A stretch of 64,000 nucleotides of DNA, from NCBI RefSeq assembly GCF_036567765.1, contig NZ_DATCTU010000036.1, positions 1 to 64,000 on the forward strand. The letters are read 5' to 3'. Below the pieces are notes generated by a model, which made no database searches, was not told where the DNA came from, and worked only from the letters and a program-made list of their open reading frames with translations. Of the stretch, positions 1-10,091 are shown one piece after another. A program made the position numbers and the translations under genes. The DNA is from Pseudobacteroides sp. Lineage in GTDB: Bacteria > Bacillota > Clostridia > Acetivibrionales > DSM-2933. Each line of letters begins with the position of its first letter. Positions within the stretch are counted from its first letter, which is position 1.

Positions 1-267
1 TATTAAATAAATTTTAAAATTTTTTCTACATTTTTTGTAATAATAAGTATATTAAATATTTATATTAAGAATTATACCCGTTAGCAAGAAAATTGTAAAT
101 TATATTTATAAATTGTATTATATGGGCTTATTATTTATTATTTTTATAGAAGATAATCTATCAGATATAGCAAATAAATACATTTTATTACTATAGGTCA
201 GGAGAGATTCCAGAATATATAAGTTAGGAATAACTAAAAAAAGAGACATTGAGCTTTGAAAGTAAAC
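1..267. other. AT-rich stretch without a recognisable gene
   Basis: Very AT-rich DNA downstream of thrS. I see no open frame with a ribosome site, no RNA gene and no repeat shared with the rest of the window. Confidence 0.6.
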
Positions 268-284
268 AGGGGGCAAAGCCCCCT
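268..284 (-). terminator. Hairpin downstream of thrS
   Basis: A perfect 7-bp stem (AGGGGGC / GCCCCCT) with a 3-nt loop lies just after the thrS stop. On the minus strand it is followed by GTTTACTTT, a weak U-tract, so it probably ends the thrS transcript. Confidence 0.6.
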
Positions 285-295
285 AGCATTAACAA

Positions 296-2236
296 TTATT
301 TACTTTTTTGAGCTATTTCAAGAAGAATTTTATTTAAGAATTCATCTGTCGGCATAGCACCCAAATCACCATCTTTTCTTGACCTGACTGCAACTGCCTT
401 ATTTTCCATTTCCTTATCCCCTAATACTACCATGTAAGGAACCTTATCGAGCTGTGCTTCTCTTATTTTGTAACCTATTTTTTCATTTCTCAAGTCTACT
501 TCAACCCTTACTCCCTTTTCTTCAAACATCTTTTTAAGCTCAAGGGCATAACCATGATGCTTTTCAATTAATGGCAATATCTTTACCTGTACAGGTGACA
601 GCCAGGTAGGGAATGCACCTGCATACTTTTCAATAAGGAGTGCAAGAGTCCTTTCGTAGCATCCTATGGAAGTTCTGTGAATTACATAAGGGTATTGCTT
701 TTGCCCGTCACTGTCAATATACTGCATACCGAACTTTTCTGCCAACTGGAAGTCTATCTGCACAGTAATCAAAGTATCTTCCTTACCATGAACATTCCTT
801 ATCTGAATATCAAGCTTTGGACCGTAAAAAGCAGCCTCTCCCTCTTCTTCCTTGTAATTTATTCCAAGGTGATCAAGTATCTGCCTCATTCTGTTTTGTA
901 CTTCTTCCCACTGTTCTTCTGTTCCGATATACTTTTCCTTATTGTTAGGATCCCATTTTGAGAAACGGTAGGATACGTCTTCGTCCAGTCCTACAGTCTT
1001 AAGCATGAAGTTTGCAAGATCAACGCATCCGGCAAATTCCTGCTCCAACTGATCGGGAGTACATGCAATGTGCCCTTCTGAAATTGTAAATTGCCGTACA
1101 CGTATTAATCCGTGCATTTCGCCTGAAGATTCATTCCTGAACAATGTTGATGTTTCATTAAACCTCATTGGCAGCTCTCTATAACTTCTAAGTCTTGCAA
1201 GGTATACCTGAAACTGAAAAGGACATGTCATCGGTCTCAGTGCAAAGACTTCTGTGCTGTCGCCGTTTTCGTCGCCCATAACGAACATACCGTCACGATA
1301 ATGGTCCCAATGCCCTGATATTTTATACAAATCGCTTTTCGCCATAAACGGTGTTTTTGTAAGCATATACCCGCGGCGTTCCTCTTCATCCTCTACAAAA
1401 CGCTGCAAAATTTGAATGACTTTCGCACCCTTTGGCATCAAAATAGGCAAACCCTGTCCAATATAATCAACTGTGGTAAACAGCTCCAGCTCGCGGCCCA
1501 ACTTGTTGTGATCCCTTTTCTTAGCCTCTTCAAGCCTGGTAATATAATCGTCCAGCTCGCTTTTTTTGGCAAAGGATGTGCCGTAGATTCTCTGAAGCAT
1601 TTTATTCTTCTCGCTTCCCCTCCAGTAAGCACCTGCTACGGAAAGGAGCTTAAAGGCCTTTATTTTTCCTGTTGAGGGAAGATGAGGGCCTGCACACAGG
1701 TCTACAAAGTCTCCCTGCTTATAGAAGGATATTTCCTCTCCCTCAGGTAGGTCCTTAATCAACTCAACCTTGTAAGATTCACCCTTCTCCTCCATATACT
1801 TAATAGCTTCATCTCTAGGCAGAGTAAATCTTTCAAGGGGAAGATCCTCTTTTATTATCTTTTCCATCTCTTTTTCTATTTTTTGAATCTCCTCCAATGC
1901 TAAAGCAGTATCCATGTCAAAATCGTAATAAAATCCTGTCTCTATAGACGGCCCTATTGCAAGCTTTGCATTTGGGTATAGTCTTTTTACCGCCTGGGCC
2001 ATAACGTGTGAAGTAGTATGCCTGTAAGCATGCTTTCCTCCTTCATTATCAAATGTAAGAAGGCTTAGTTTGCAGTCATTATCAAGCTTAAAGCTCAAAT
2101 CCTTTACCTGCCCATCAACTTCTCCGGCAAGAGCTACTCTTGCAAGGCCGGCACTGATGCTCTCCGCAACTTCCTTGATTGTTATGCCTTTGTTATATTC
2201 TTTTACACTTCCATCCTTTAACTGTACTTTAACCAT
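296..2236 (-). CDS. thrS: Threonyl-tRNA synthetase
   Basis: Charges tRNA-Thr with threonine in the cytoplasm. The 646-residue product has the full bacterial layout: an N-terminal TGS domain (about 1-62), a second additional (editing) domain with the HTTSH motif at His73 and His77, a class II catalytic core with the RPMTCP zinc-cysteine segment and the motif 2 region RNESSGEMHG, and a C-terminal anticodon-binding domain. Length is normal for the family. I place the start at the ATG at 2236 because AGGAGG (2244-2249) sits 7 nt upstream; an in-frame start 18 nt earlier would bury that ribosome site. The gene stands alone and is preceded by a T-box leader, so it is expected to be induced when uncharged tRNA-Thr accumulates. 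Confidence 0.97.
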   Translation of the reverse strand: MVKVQLKDGSVKEYNKGITIKEVAESISAGLARVALAGEVDGQVKDLSFKLDNDCKLSLLTFDNEGGKHAYRHTTSHVMAQAVKRLYPNAKLAIGPSIETGFYYDFDMDTALALEEIQKIEKEMEKIIKEDLPLERFTLPRDEAIKYMEEKGESYKVELIKDLPEGEEISFYKQGDFVDLCAGPHLPSTGKIKAFKLLSVAGAYWRGSEKNKMLQRIYGTSFAKKSELDDYITRLEEAKKRDHNKLGRELELFTTVDYIGQGLPILMPKGAKVIQILQRFVEDEEERRGYMLTKTPFMAKSDLYKISGHWDHYRDGMFVMGDENGDSTEVFALRPMTCPFQFQVYLARLRSYRELPMRFNETSTLFRNESSGEMHGLIRVRQFTISEGHIACTPDQLEQEFAGCVDLANFMLKTVGLDEDVSYRFSKWDPNNKEKYIGTEEQWEEVQNRMRQILDHLGINYKEEEGEAAFYGPKLDIQIRNVHGKEDTLITVQIDFQLAEKFGMQYIDSDGQKQYPYVIHRTSIGCYERTLALLIEKYAGAFPTWLSPVQVKILPLIEKHHGYALELKKMFEEKGVRVEVDLRNEKIGYKIREAQLDKVPYMVVLGDKEMENKAVAVRSRKDGDLGAMPTDEFLNKILLEIAQKSK

Positions 2237-2273
2237 TTTAATTCCTCCTATCACACATAATTTCCTATAACAT

Positions 2274-2612
2274 TCAAAAAACTCCCATCCCTTACAACGT
2301 AAGGGACGAGAGTTATATCCCGTGGTTCCACCCTAATTTTTACTTAGAATTAGACATTTAATAGCTGATACTTATCAATTATTAAACCTAAATAACTATA
2401 ACGTATGTCAACGTTTAAGCTCAGAGGTGGTCTTCAATTTTACTTTCCTGAAAACATTTCCAGCCTTTATATCGGCACTAACTGATTAATCACATATAAT
2501 ATCCTTAAAAGTGCTAATCAAAAACAAACTTTAATGCCTATAATAAAGATGTCTTCTCTCTTTGAGGAAACTTTAAAATCTACTCTTCTCATCAATGCTT
2601 AATAATAATATT
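2274..2612 (-). promoter_or_regulatory. T-box riboswitch leader of thrS, Thr specifier ACC
   Basis: The minus strand carries the T-box core AGGGTGGAACCACGGGAT (2318-2335). It is followed by a long terminator hairpin (about 2279-2313, arms AACTCTCGTCCCTTAC and GTAAGGGATGGGAGTT) and a T-run. Upstream are AGAGAG-type Stem I sequence and the segment GAAGACCACCTCTGAGC, where ACC (2429-2431, followed by A) fits the Thr specifier codon. Binding of uncharged tRNA-Thr would favour the antiterminator and allow thrS transcription. The T-box assignment is secure; the exact specifier is read by eye. Confidence 0.93.
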
Positions 2613-2628
2613 TAAATTTATATAGCAT

Positions 2629-2657
2629 ATTATATCCGTATAAAAAAACATTGTCAA
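2629..2657 (-). promoter_or_regulatory. Sigma-A promoter of the thrS leader
   Basis: On the minus strand, a perfect -35 TTGACA (2652-2657) and a perfect -10 TATAAT (2629-2634) are separated by 17 bp. The predicted start near 2622 lies just before T-box Stem I. Confidence 0.85.
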
Positions 2658-2822
2658 CAGCCCTAAAGTATTTAGCCATTGGCACAATTATGCATCTGAT
2701 GTATATCAATATATTATGCATTTGATATTTATAAGTTGAATTTTAAAGATGACCTGATAAAATTCATATATTTTTTTGTAAACCCACCTAAAAATAAAAC
2801 TTTTCTTGTATAATATAATTAA

Positions 2823-2922
2823 GGCACGATCAAAAAAATAACTCCCGCTATAAATTTCGCTTTTGTGTTGACTTAGCTCGTCAACACCTGCTCAAAAGCG
2901 GAAGTAATTTTTTAATCATACC
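2823..2922. repeat. 100-bp palindromic element, copy A
   Basis: One of three related elements in the window (also 23099-23197 and 51038-51137). The 26-27-nt outer arms are imperfect inverted repeats ending in CCCGCT / AGCGGAAGT. A nested inner hairpin pairs GTGTTGAC with GTCAACAC around TTAGCTC. TA dinucleotides lie at or within 1 nt of both ends. This copy sits between the divergent thrS leader and sigI. It has no coding capacity. It could be a MITE-like element or a structured RNA. Confidence 0.75.
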
Positions 2923-3149
2923 TAAGTTAGTCTTTATACCTTAAATAAATAGAACAAATACATATATGTATGACTTAAGTTCATCTACAAAACTGGGGGA
3001 CCTTAATAGAATTTGCAGCAAATAAACATATAATGCTGCATAATACTTGAAAATAAAGCTGATTGATTTAAAGATTGTTTACTGATATAGAGACTATATA
3101 CAGTTCAGTAAACCATTCTGAAGAGTTAATTTCAAGGGGAAGTGAAATC

Positions 3150-3923
3150 TTGCTTAATTTTTTCCATTACAAAAAGGAAAAATCGAAAGACATAAGTATA
3201 AATGATATTATCATTAGAATTAAAAAGGGTGACAGAGAGTTAAAGGAATGCTTCCTAAATGACTATAAGCCTTTTATAGCCAAGGTAGTTTCTCAGATTA
3301 CGGGCAAATATATTTACCCTGAAGAGAGTGAAGAATTCTCCATCGCATTGATAGCCTTTAATGAGGCCATCGATAATTTTAATGAAAAAACAAACGGTAA
3401 TTTTTTGAGTTTTTCCAAACAAAATATAAAATGGAAGCTTATAAACCATTATAAAAAACACATCAAGGACAAAAACGTCTATCCATTTACATATTTTGAT
3501 AACGAGAATAATAAAGACTTTGAAGAACGTTACCTGAAGATTGATTCAAATCAGGTATATGAATCTATCGAAAGAAAAGAACAGATTGCACATTTAACAA
3601 AAAAGCTTAATGATTTTGGCATTACCTTTGAAGATTTGCTTACTTCGGGGCCAAAGCATAAAGATTCCAAAGATCTTTTGATAGGTATTGCAAATGAGAT
3701 TTTTTCCAGAAAAGAAATCTACAACAAGCTACTAGCCCAGAAAAGTATACCTGTAAATGATCTTCTAAAGGTGACATCTGTCAGCAGAAGAACTATAGAA
3801 AGAAACCGTAAATTTATAATAGCTGCTTGCTTAATTTTTAATGAAGATTTCGATTTTTTAAGAAATAGAATAATTGCCAGCGGTAAGCACAAAAGCTACA
3901 GTGTTGATGAAAACAACAACTGA
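3150..3923 (+). CDS. sigI: RNA polymerase sigma factor of the SigI family
   Basis: Alternative sigma factor. In cellulolytic clostridia this family directs cellulosome and glycoside hydrolase genes and is held inactive by its membrane partner RsgI. The segments YKPFIAKVVSQ and EEFSIALIAFNEAID are the family's characteristic region-2 signature, followed by FLSFSKQNIKWKLINHYKKH; the C-terminal half (about the last 100 residues) is the DNA-binding SigI-C region. The frame opens with a TTG at 3075 that has no ribosome site. I prefer the TTG at 3150, preceded by AAGGGG with a 10-nt gap, which gives 257 residues, close to the B. subtilis protein. The start is uncertain. rsgI follows after 63 bp. 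Confidence 0.92.
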   Translation: MLNFFHYKKEKSKDISINDIIIRIKKGDRELKECFLNDYKPFIAKVVSQITGKYIYPEESEEFSIALIAFNEAIDNFNEKTNGNFLSFSKQNIKWKLINHYKKHIKDKNVYPFTYFDNENNKDFEERYLKIDSNQVYESIERKEQIAHLTKKLNDFGITFEDLLTSGPKHKDSKDLLIGIANEIFSRKEIYNKLLAQKSIPVNDLLKVTSVSRRTIERNRKFIIAACLIFNEDFDFLRNRIIASGKHKSYSVDENNN

Positions 3924-3986
3924 CTATAATAAAAATTGACTTTTATTTATGTTATTATACATATGGTATTTAACAGAAAAGAGGTA

Positions 3987-5798
3987 ATGAATTTGTATAG
4001 GGTCGGCTATATATTTAGCATTCTATCTTCAGATGTTATAGTAATGACTGAGGATCTTGATTTTTACAAGTTAAAAAAGCGTTCTGATATGATTGAGCTG
4101 GGGCAGGAGATTTGCTTTTCAGACCATGAAATCATTTCCGCAAAAAGCAGAAAACCGAACTATTTAAGAATTGGAGCAATTGCCTCGGGTTTTGCAGCTG
4201 CTATTGTTTTACTTTGTATTACTTTTTATACTAACTTTATACATTCCTCCAGTGAAATATATGCATATATAGATGTTGATACAAACCTAAGTGTGCGCTT
4301 AAATATAGACAAACAAAATAAAGTTGTTAAGGTTGATTCCAACAATACAAGCACCAGAAAGATTATCGGAAGCACAGATTTAAAGAATAAATCATTAAGT
4401 GATGCACTGACTACTATTGTTGAGAAATCAAAGCAGTTGGGATTTACAACTGACAATAAAGAAGAATATTTGGTGATTTCCGCTTCAATTAAACCGGACG
4501 GGTCCGACAACCGTGACCAGTCTAGTCTTGACAGCCTGGTACAGAACGTACGAAAAGACATAAAAGAACTGGATAGCCTTAAAATAAACAAAAGGATTAT
4601 TAAAGTAGATTCAAAGACATACAAAATTGCATCTGAAAACAACATTTCGATGGGCAGATACATAACATATATCGAATCCAAGAGTAAAGGAATAAACATG
4701 TCCATTGAAGACATTAGAGAAGGTTCTATAGGCGGAATAATCAAAAAGGCGGATATGTCCGATATAACCAACAATACAGTTGCCGACAAGCAAAATGTAG
4801 TTATTAATGAAGATATCCATAAAAATGAAAATACTTTACCAAAATACAATAACAGAGATGATAAGCCAAAAGGAAATGAAGGATTTAACCAATCCAATAA
4901 CCAAGGGCACGGGGATAATAACACTTCTACAGGAGGAACAATTAATACTCCTATACCAAGACAAACCCCGAATATATCAAAGAACACACCGGTTATACTA
5001 ACCTTCGAATACCCTACACCTACAGCTGCTGTTCCTACATATGACTTAACAAAACTGCATCCGGTTCCGACGACGCCTGTAGTTCCGGTATACACTACAC
5101 CTAGCTTTACAAATAAATGGCCTAGCTATACTGAAAGTAAAGCCACACCAACGCCAAAAAGGCAATCGGACAGTCCTATTCATACATCAGCTGCCCATAC
5201 TACACCAGCACATGTATTGACACCTTCGCCTCTGCCTACTTTTGGCTTTACTTCACCTGTAGAAATTTCTATAAATCCCGCTTCTGAGATAACATCATCA
5301 AGTGCTTTTATAAGCGGTAAGGTAATAAAATTTGAGCAGAATAAATATTTCTATGGCGGTAATTGTAATATTTCACTGGTTTATTGGGAAACAAGCAACC
5401 CAATGTATGTAAAAATGGCTGCATCTATCTATGAGGATGATTTTCCTGCTGATATATCAGCTACCATTAAAGGTTTGAAGCCAAATACCAGCTATCAATT
5501 TAAAGTTGTGGTTAACATGTACTTTGGAAGTACTACTCAGACATTTACAACTTTAGCATGGGCGGGCCATACCAAAGAAGCTGTCTCAACAACTACACCG
5601 TCGCCATCAATGCCAAGTAAGATTATACCAACTCCCAAAAACCCCTGGGTGTTCCCTACACCAATACCGCCTATTTGGTTTGATCCTCCAAAGATGTCAC
5701 CAACCCACTTTACCTATACAAAGCCTGAGGATATAAATACTCCATACCCAAAATCAACACCGATGACTAAGCCTACTTTTAAGTATCCCCAGTGGTAG
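3987..5798 (+). CDS. rsgI: RsgI-type transmembrane anti-sigma factor with an Fn3-like extracellular module
   Basis: Predicted partner of the sigma factor just upstream. In known pairs the cytoplasmic RsgI domain binds SigI and the outside part senses polysaccharide. Seen here: a short N-terminal RsgI domain (about 1-58), one membrane helix (about 62-83), an extracellular RsgI core (about 90-215) starting YAYIDVDTNLSV, a Gly/Asn- and then Pro/Thr-rich linker, a fibronectin type III-like domain (about 424-524, with GLKPNTSYQFKVVV), and a second Pro/Thr-rich tail to 603. I see no carbohydrate-binding module or hydrolase domain of the kinds usual in this family, so the ligand is unknown. The start is the ATG at 3987; a TTG at 3993 has better spacing from GAGG and is a real alternative. 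Confidence 0.9.
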   Translation: MNLYRVGYIFSILSSDVIVMTEDLDFYKLKKRSDMIELGQEICFSDHEIISAKSRKPNYLRIGAIASGFAAAIVLLCITFYTNFIHSSSEIYAYIDVDTNLSVRLNIDKQNKVVKVDSNNTSTRKIIGSTDLKNKSLSDALTTIVEKSKQLGFTTDNKEEYLVISASIKPDGSDNRDQSSLDSLVQNVRKDIKELDSLKINKRIIKVDSKTYKIASENNISMGRYITYIESKSKGINMSIEDIREGSIGGIIKKADMSDITNNTVADKQNVVINEDIHKNENTLPKYNNRDDKPKGNEGFNQSNNQGHGDNNTSTGGTINTPIPRQTPNISKNTPVILTFEYPTPTAAVPTYDLTKLHPVPTTPVVPVYTTPSFTNKWPSYTESKATPTPKRQSDSPIHTSAAHTTPAHVLTPSPLPTFGFTSPVEISINPASEITSSSAFISGKVIKFEQNKYFYGGNCNISLVYWETSNPMYVKMAASIYEDDFPADISATIKGLKPNTSYQFKVVVNMYFGSTTQTFTTLAWAGHTKEAVSTTTPSPSMPSKIIPTPKNPWVFPTPIPPIWFDPPKMSPTHFTYTKPEDINTPYPKSTPMTKPTFKYPQW

Positions 5799-5823
5799 CA
5801 TTGATGCACCTAGGTTATATCCT

Positions 5824-7926
5824 TTATTTAAATTGTTCGGTATAATACTCAAGGGTCTGTGAAATTTCTGCCAGAGTTTTTGCAGTTGCATTAATGCTTT
5901 TTGCTTCAGAAAATGTGTCCTTTGAAGCAGTGCTTATATCGCTTACAGCATTCGATATCTCCTTTGCACCAAGCGATATTTCCTCTGAATTTGATGCAAC
6001 TTCTTTTACCATTTTTGACGAACTGTCTGAGCCCATTGCTGCTTCATTTGCTGCAATGGCCAGTTCTGATACTGCCCTTGCAAAATCCTTTGTTGACTCA
6101 GAAACCTCCCAGGCATCTTTCGCTGCACCTTGGGATTTTAAAGCTATTTCCCCAATTTTTTCTGTTATCAGGTTAATTTTCTCCGCACCTATTATGGCAG
6201 ACTTGGAAATATCCCCGGTTACAGCTGACTGTTCAGCTACTGCCGAAGCAATAATATTTGATAAGTTTGTTATCTCGACAACTACATCTGTTATGGTTTC
6301 CACCGCCACAACAGCCTCATTCATCTTTTCTCTCATACTTTCTATTTGACTGCGAATCTCTTCAGTAGAATTTGATGTTTGTCTTGAAAGCTCTTTAACT
6401 TCATTTGCAACTACAGCAAAACCTTTTCCTGCCTCTCCTGCACCTGCTGCTTCTATGGCAGCATTTAGTGACAGTAAATTGGTCTGACGAGCTATATCAT
6501 TAATTACATCTATTATTTTTACGATTTGCTTGGACAAACCATCTAAATCATCTATAATCCTGTTGGTTTTATTTGCTTTTCCTCTGGCATCCTCTGTTAT
6601 TACAATTGAACGTTTGCAACTTTTGGAAATCTCAGCAAGAGAAATATTCATCTCATTTACCGAATTTGCAATATTATTAACTGAAACCGATATATTCCTC
6701 GCACTCTCTGATACACTTCCAATACTGTCCGAGATTTGATTCATACCACCGGAAATACCATTAACACTTGTTGAGGCCTGTTCAGATGATTTTGCAATAT
6801 TTCTGATTGTTGCACTCATTTCCTCGACAGATGAAGCAATTACATTTACATTTCTGCTTGTATTAGTTGCTGCGCCAGCTGTCAAGTCTATTCTTGCTGA
6901 AATATCACTTACATTTCCGCTCACCAAATTCAGCTTATCATCGATATCCATACTGGTATTCTGCATTATATCAGATGTTTTCAGAAGGTTTGCAGAGGAG
7001 TCACTAAGGTTTGATGCTTTATTGTATATCTGCTTCATTATTCCACTCATGTTCCCTGTAAATTTGTTCAGATATTTTACTATCTCCCCAGCCTCGCCAC
7101 CAATTTGGACAGAAATCGTTTTCTCCAATCCCCTTTTTCCCTGTGCCATATCCATAACAATGCTTTTTAAATATAAGACAGGCTTAATATACCTGAAATA
7201 AGCATAGGCACCAAATCCCATGTTCAATGCCATAATCCCGAATGCCATAGCTGCTGTTGCAGCTGCAAAACCAGAGTTTGAGGCTGCAATAAGGGAAACA
7301 AAAAGTAGTACATTTGAAGAAAAGAATAGCATTGCTTTGCCTTTAATGCCGCGAAGGCTAAAAGTTCTTTTGTTACTCGTATTAGTATCTTCTATGGGAT
7401 TTTCAAATAGGATCCTTACCTTACATTCAGCCCCTGTATTTTCGATTTCAGTTACTTCAATCTTTTCTTTAAAATAGTCAGCTGACCCCGCTAACAATCC
7501 CTTCATATAATCCGGCATCATTCTAGATGATCTATAAGTAAAAATAGCTTCCTTTTGAGACACCTTTTCAATAGAAACATAGGGAGGTCTGGCACCAGGC
7601 AGCTTTTCTGTAATTATCCTGTGAACCTCATTCATAGAGCATAAAAACATATACAGATTCTCATGACAAAAAAAGGAAGGATAGGCACTTGAAAATGTAC
7701 TGATATTATACCTCCCGATATCCTTCCATGTATCGCTTTCACTGAAGCCCTTTATATATGCTATTTTTTGAATAAGCTGCTTGGCCTTTACATCATCTAC
7801 CGAATCACTGGATTTGAATACTTTGTTTTTCTCCCATCCAACCTCTTCCATTGCCTTTATAACAACATCTTCGCCATACATAATTCTTGCAGTTTGAATC
7901 CAAGTAGCTATGACAGTACCCTTCAT
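5824..7926 (-). CDS. Methyl-accepting chemotaxis protein with an N-terminal heme H-NOX sensor
   Basis: A 700-residue gas-sensing chemoreceptor. Residues 1-180 are a heme-nitric oxide/oxygen (H-NOX) domain that aligns without gaps to the Thermoanaerobacter tengcongensis protein. The proximal heme ligand His102 (MNEVH), the propionate motif Tyr131-x-Ser133-x-Arg135 and Pro115 are present. So are the distal residues Trp9, Asn74 and Tyr140 that bind O2 in that relative. Two membrane helices follow (about 197-243), then a HAMP-like segment and a long MCP signalling coiled coil with the hairpin tip [14 protein letters not shown]. There is no periplasmic ligand domain, so sensing is cytoplasmic. The start matches the H-NOX family N-terminus (MKGT), although the ribosome site is weak. 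It converges on rsgI with a 25-bp gap. Partners would be CheA/CheW encoded elsewhere. Confidence 0.95.
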   Translation of the reverse strand: MKGTVIATWIQTARIMYGEDVVIKAMEEVGWEKNKVFKSSDSVDDVKAKQLIQKIAYIKGFSESDTWKDIGRYNISTFSSAYPSFFCHENLYMFLCSMNEVHRIITEKLPGARPPYVSIEKVSQKEAIFTYRSSRMMPDYMKGLLAGSADYFKEKIEVTEIENTGAECKVRILFENPIEDTNTSNKRTFSLRGIKGKAMLFFSSNVLLFVSLIAASNSGFAAATAAMAFGIMALNMGFGAYAYFRYIKPVLYLKSIVMDMAQGKRGLEKTISVQIGGEAGEIVKYLNKFTGNMSGIMKQIYNKASNLSDSSANLLKTSDIMQNTSMDIDDKLNLVSGNVSDISARIDLTAGAATNTSRNVNVIASSVEEMSATIRNIAKSSEQASTSVNGISGGMNQISDSIGSVSESARNISVSVNNIANSVNEMNISLAEISKSCKRSIVITEDARGKANKTNRIIDDLDGLSKQIVKIIDVINDIARQTNLLSLNAAIEAAGAGEAGKGFAVVANEVKELSRQTSNSTEEIRSQIESMREKMNEAVVAVETITDVVVEITNLSNIIASAVAEQSAVTGDISKSAIIGAEKINLITEKIGEIALKSQGAAKDAWEVSESTKDFARAVSELAIAANEAAMGSDSSSKMVKEVASNSEEISLGAKEISNAVSDISTASKDTFSEAKSINATAKTLAEISQTLEYYTEQFK

Positions 7927-8018
7927 TAATATTCACCACACCTGTATCAAATTTTGTTATACTAAAACTCAACAATATAGTATCGGGTATAGCAAATATT
8001 TCGTCTAAATGGCGACTA

Positions 8019-9044
8019 TCAATTAGCATTTTTTATGATTTTTTCATTTCTATAAAAAGGCTTATCAAATCCCATGTCTGAGTATGTCTCTACAACCTTA
8101 CCCTCAATGAGGAATTGAACTCTTTTAACTGTTTTTAGCTCCGTCAGAGAGTTCACTATAGAGTTTATAGTTATTGCACCACCTGCTGAGCCTGCAAAAG
8201 CATTGCTCTGAAACTCCTTGGAAAGGTTAATTTTACATGTTCCGTCCTCAGATGTAGTTACTGATAAAACCTTAGTATTTTCCGGTATTATAGGGTATAA
8301 ATCCTTATTCTGAGGCCCTTTTAAAAGCTCCTCCAGGATTTCCTTTTCCAAAGAACCATTTACATTGATAGATACTTTTCTCTTTTCGCCAACAATAAAA
8401 TCCGTATCAGGGCTTCCAAAATAGACTGTTATGACCTGCGACTTTTCCTTAAGAGGTTTACCGCTCTTATCAAGATCAACCTCATCCATTTCCCCAAATA
8501 CTTTTCCGTTGGAGTTCACCAATTCACGCCCTTCAACCATTATCTTAACCTTTTCAATACCGGCGATTGCCGTTAAGGTGTTTACAACCGAAATTCTTTT
8601 AAACTCCTCTGTTATACCCTCTTGCTTACCGTTGTACTCTTTTGAAAAATCCACGACAACAGTTTTTCCATCCCTTCTTATACCTAATATTGATACTCCG
8701 TCAGGCAGGGTTTTTTTGAGTTCCGAATTTTTAGGGCCCATTGCCAACGCCTCCACTGTTGACCTTAAAACAGCCATTTCACTAATTTCAATGTCTCTTA
8801 TTTCCTTGATCAAAGCAGTATTGTCTATATTGGAAAAATACAATGTCACCTTTTGTCTTGTCGTTTTACTGTCCTCACTATCACCCATGCTATTACCGTT
8901 TTCCTTATCGCTAGGCTCGTCCTGCCCTTGAGATACAATTCCGTCCGGATTGGATTTTGTTGTTTTGTTTTTTGCATCAAAACTACATGCAGTAAATGTA
9001 AACAGCATAATAAAAGTCAATAATGCGGCTAATTTTCTTATCAT
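8019..9044 (-). CDS. GerM-like lipoprotein with two GerMN domains
   Basis: A 341-residue exported lipoprotein. The N-terminus is a lipoprotein signal ending in FTAC, so Cys20 is the probable lipidation site. A charged Ser/Asp-rich linker follows, then two GerMN domains (about 68-185 and 203-325). Each has the pattern VTLYF or ITVYFGS, ILEELLKGP-like and INLSKEF-like strands. GerM proteins act in sporulation and germination, probably by binding at the septal or forespore envelope. The two domains and the length match B. subtilis GerM. It ends about 90 bp upstream of the chemoreceptor start on the same strand; common transcription is possible but not shown. Confidence 0.88.
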   Translation of the reverse strand: MIRKLAALLTFIMLFTFTACSFDAKNKTTKSNPDGIVSQGQDEPSDKENGNSMGDSEDSKTTRQKVTLYFSNIDNTALIKEIRDIEISEMAVLRSTVEALAMGPKNSELKKTLPDGVSILGIRRDGKTVVVDFSKEYNGKQEGITEEFKRISVVNTLTAIAGIEKVKIMVEGRELVNSNGKVFGEMDEVDLDKSGKPLKEKSQVITVYFGSPDTDFIVGEKRKVSINVNGSLEKEILEELLKGPQNKDLYPIIPENTKVLSVTTSEDGTCKINLSKEFQSNAFAGSAGGAITINSIVNSLTELKTVKRVQFLIEGKVVETYSDMGFDKPFYRNEKIIKNAN

Positions 9045-9193
9045 ACCAATTTAACTTGCTTTATAGAAATAATTTTTAATCCTCATTATTTTCTACAATA
9101 CAAGCTTTATCCTCCCTTTCACTAGATACATAGATTATAGATAATTATAGCACAACACCTTCAAACAGCAAAGGAAGCTTTCTTCCATAATTC

Positions 9194-9973
9194 TCATGAA
9201 ACCGTGATAAGTTCCTTCATCCTATTTAATTTGCTCTCACCTATCCCCGGAACATTAAGCAAGTCCTCTATCGACTTAAACTTCCCGTGTTTGTTACGAT
9301 ACTCAACAATATCGGCCGCAATTGCAGGACCTATTCCAGGTAAAACTGCATCCATTTCTTCTGCCGTTGCGGTATTTATATTTATTTTCCCACCAGCTGC
9401 CTCATTTTTTTCATTACTTACCAAACCGCCGCTGTCCTTGACAATTTTAATGCCTTGCCCCGCGTTGTTCACCGTGGCTTCCGATTTATTGCCGATGTCT
9501 GAACTATTTTTGGAGCTTTTCCCATTATCCGAAGATTTAACCTCTACAGCCCTCTCAGCTTCTTTTTTAGACTTAATGTCAATCCAGACATTATCATTTA
9601 GAACATATACCATGTTGATATTTTTATCTGCCTCATCTGTTAATCCGCCTGCTGCATTAACCGCGTCAAAGATCATTTGTCCCTTAGTAAGCGTTACTAT
9701 CCCAGGCTTTTTTACACAACCTGTTATGTATACCTTAATTTGTTCCTGGATTTCTGCGGGTGTAGGACTGGGGAACTTATTTTCTCCTGGAGTTCTGACA
9801 GCCTCATTAGTTGTGCTAACAGCACTTCCTTCCTTTGGTAAAAATATGATAGGTTCATTACCAACCTTTACCAAATATCCGATTACACCTAACACTGCCA
9901 ACAAAATAAGAATTGATACTGCAATTATACCCTTATTGACATAGATTTCTCTGCCAAAAATTTTAAATTCCAT
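9194..9973 (-). CDS. comEA: ComEA-like membrane-anchored DNA-binding protein
   Basis: A 259-residue protein with the standard ComEA plan: one N-terminal membrane helix (about 13-36), an SLBB domain (about 83-145, beginning IKVYITGCVKKPG), a variable Ser/Asn/Lys-rich linker, and a C-terminal pair of helix-hairpin-helix motifs (ININTATAEEMDAVLPGIG and LLNVPGIGESKL). In competent bacteria ComEA binds incoming DNA outside the membrane. No comEB or comEC is next to it here, so involvement in uptake is inferred from the family only. The start at 9973 is chosen because GGAGG lies 8 nt upstream; an ATG five codons earlier overlaps that site. Confidence 0.9.
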   Translation of the reverse strand: MEFKIFGREIYVNKGIIAVSILILLAVLGVIGYLVKVGNEPIIFLPKEGSAVSTTNEAVRTPGENKFPSPTPAEIQEQIKVYITGCVKKPGIVTLTKGQMIFDAVNAAGGLTDEADKNINMVYVLNDNVWIDIKSKKEAERAVEVKSSDNGKSSKNSSDIGNKSEATVNNAGQGIKIVKDSGGLVSNEKNEAAGGKININTATAEEMDAVLPGIGPAIAADIVEYRNKHGKFKSIEDLLNVPGIGESKLNRMKELITVS

Positions 9974-10091
9974 ACCAATTTCCTCCATAAACTTTGATAT
10001 TTTGGATCAAGGTATTCAAAAAATTATTTATTCAGGTATATTATTTCTTCGTATAAATAAAAAAATCCTTTTTTCCTTAAACATTAAGCAA

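Noticed and set aside
2760..2825. Sigma-I type promoter (CCCACCTAAAAA) upstream of sigI
   Set aside because: The A-tract part is suggestive, but no CGWA-type -10 is found at a sensible distance, so I do not list it as a feature.
4226..5095. 289-residue open frame on the minus strand inside rsgI
   Set aside because: It is a shadow of the Pro/Thr-rich coding strand, has no ribosome site and overlaps a gene with clear domains.
9204..9944. 246-residue open frame antisense to comEA
   Set aside because: Composition mirrors the comEA codons; the sense frame has recognisable SLBB and helix-hairpin-helix motifs.
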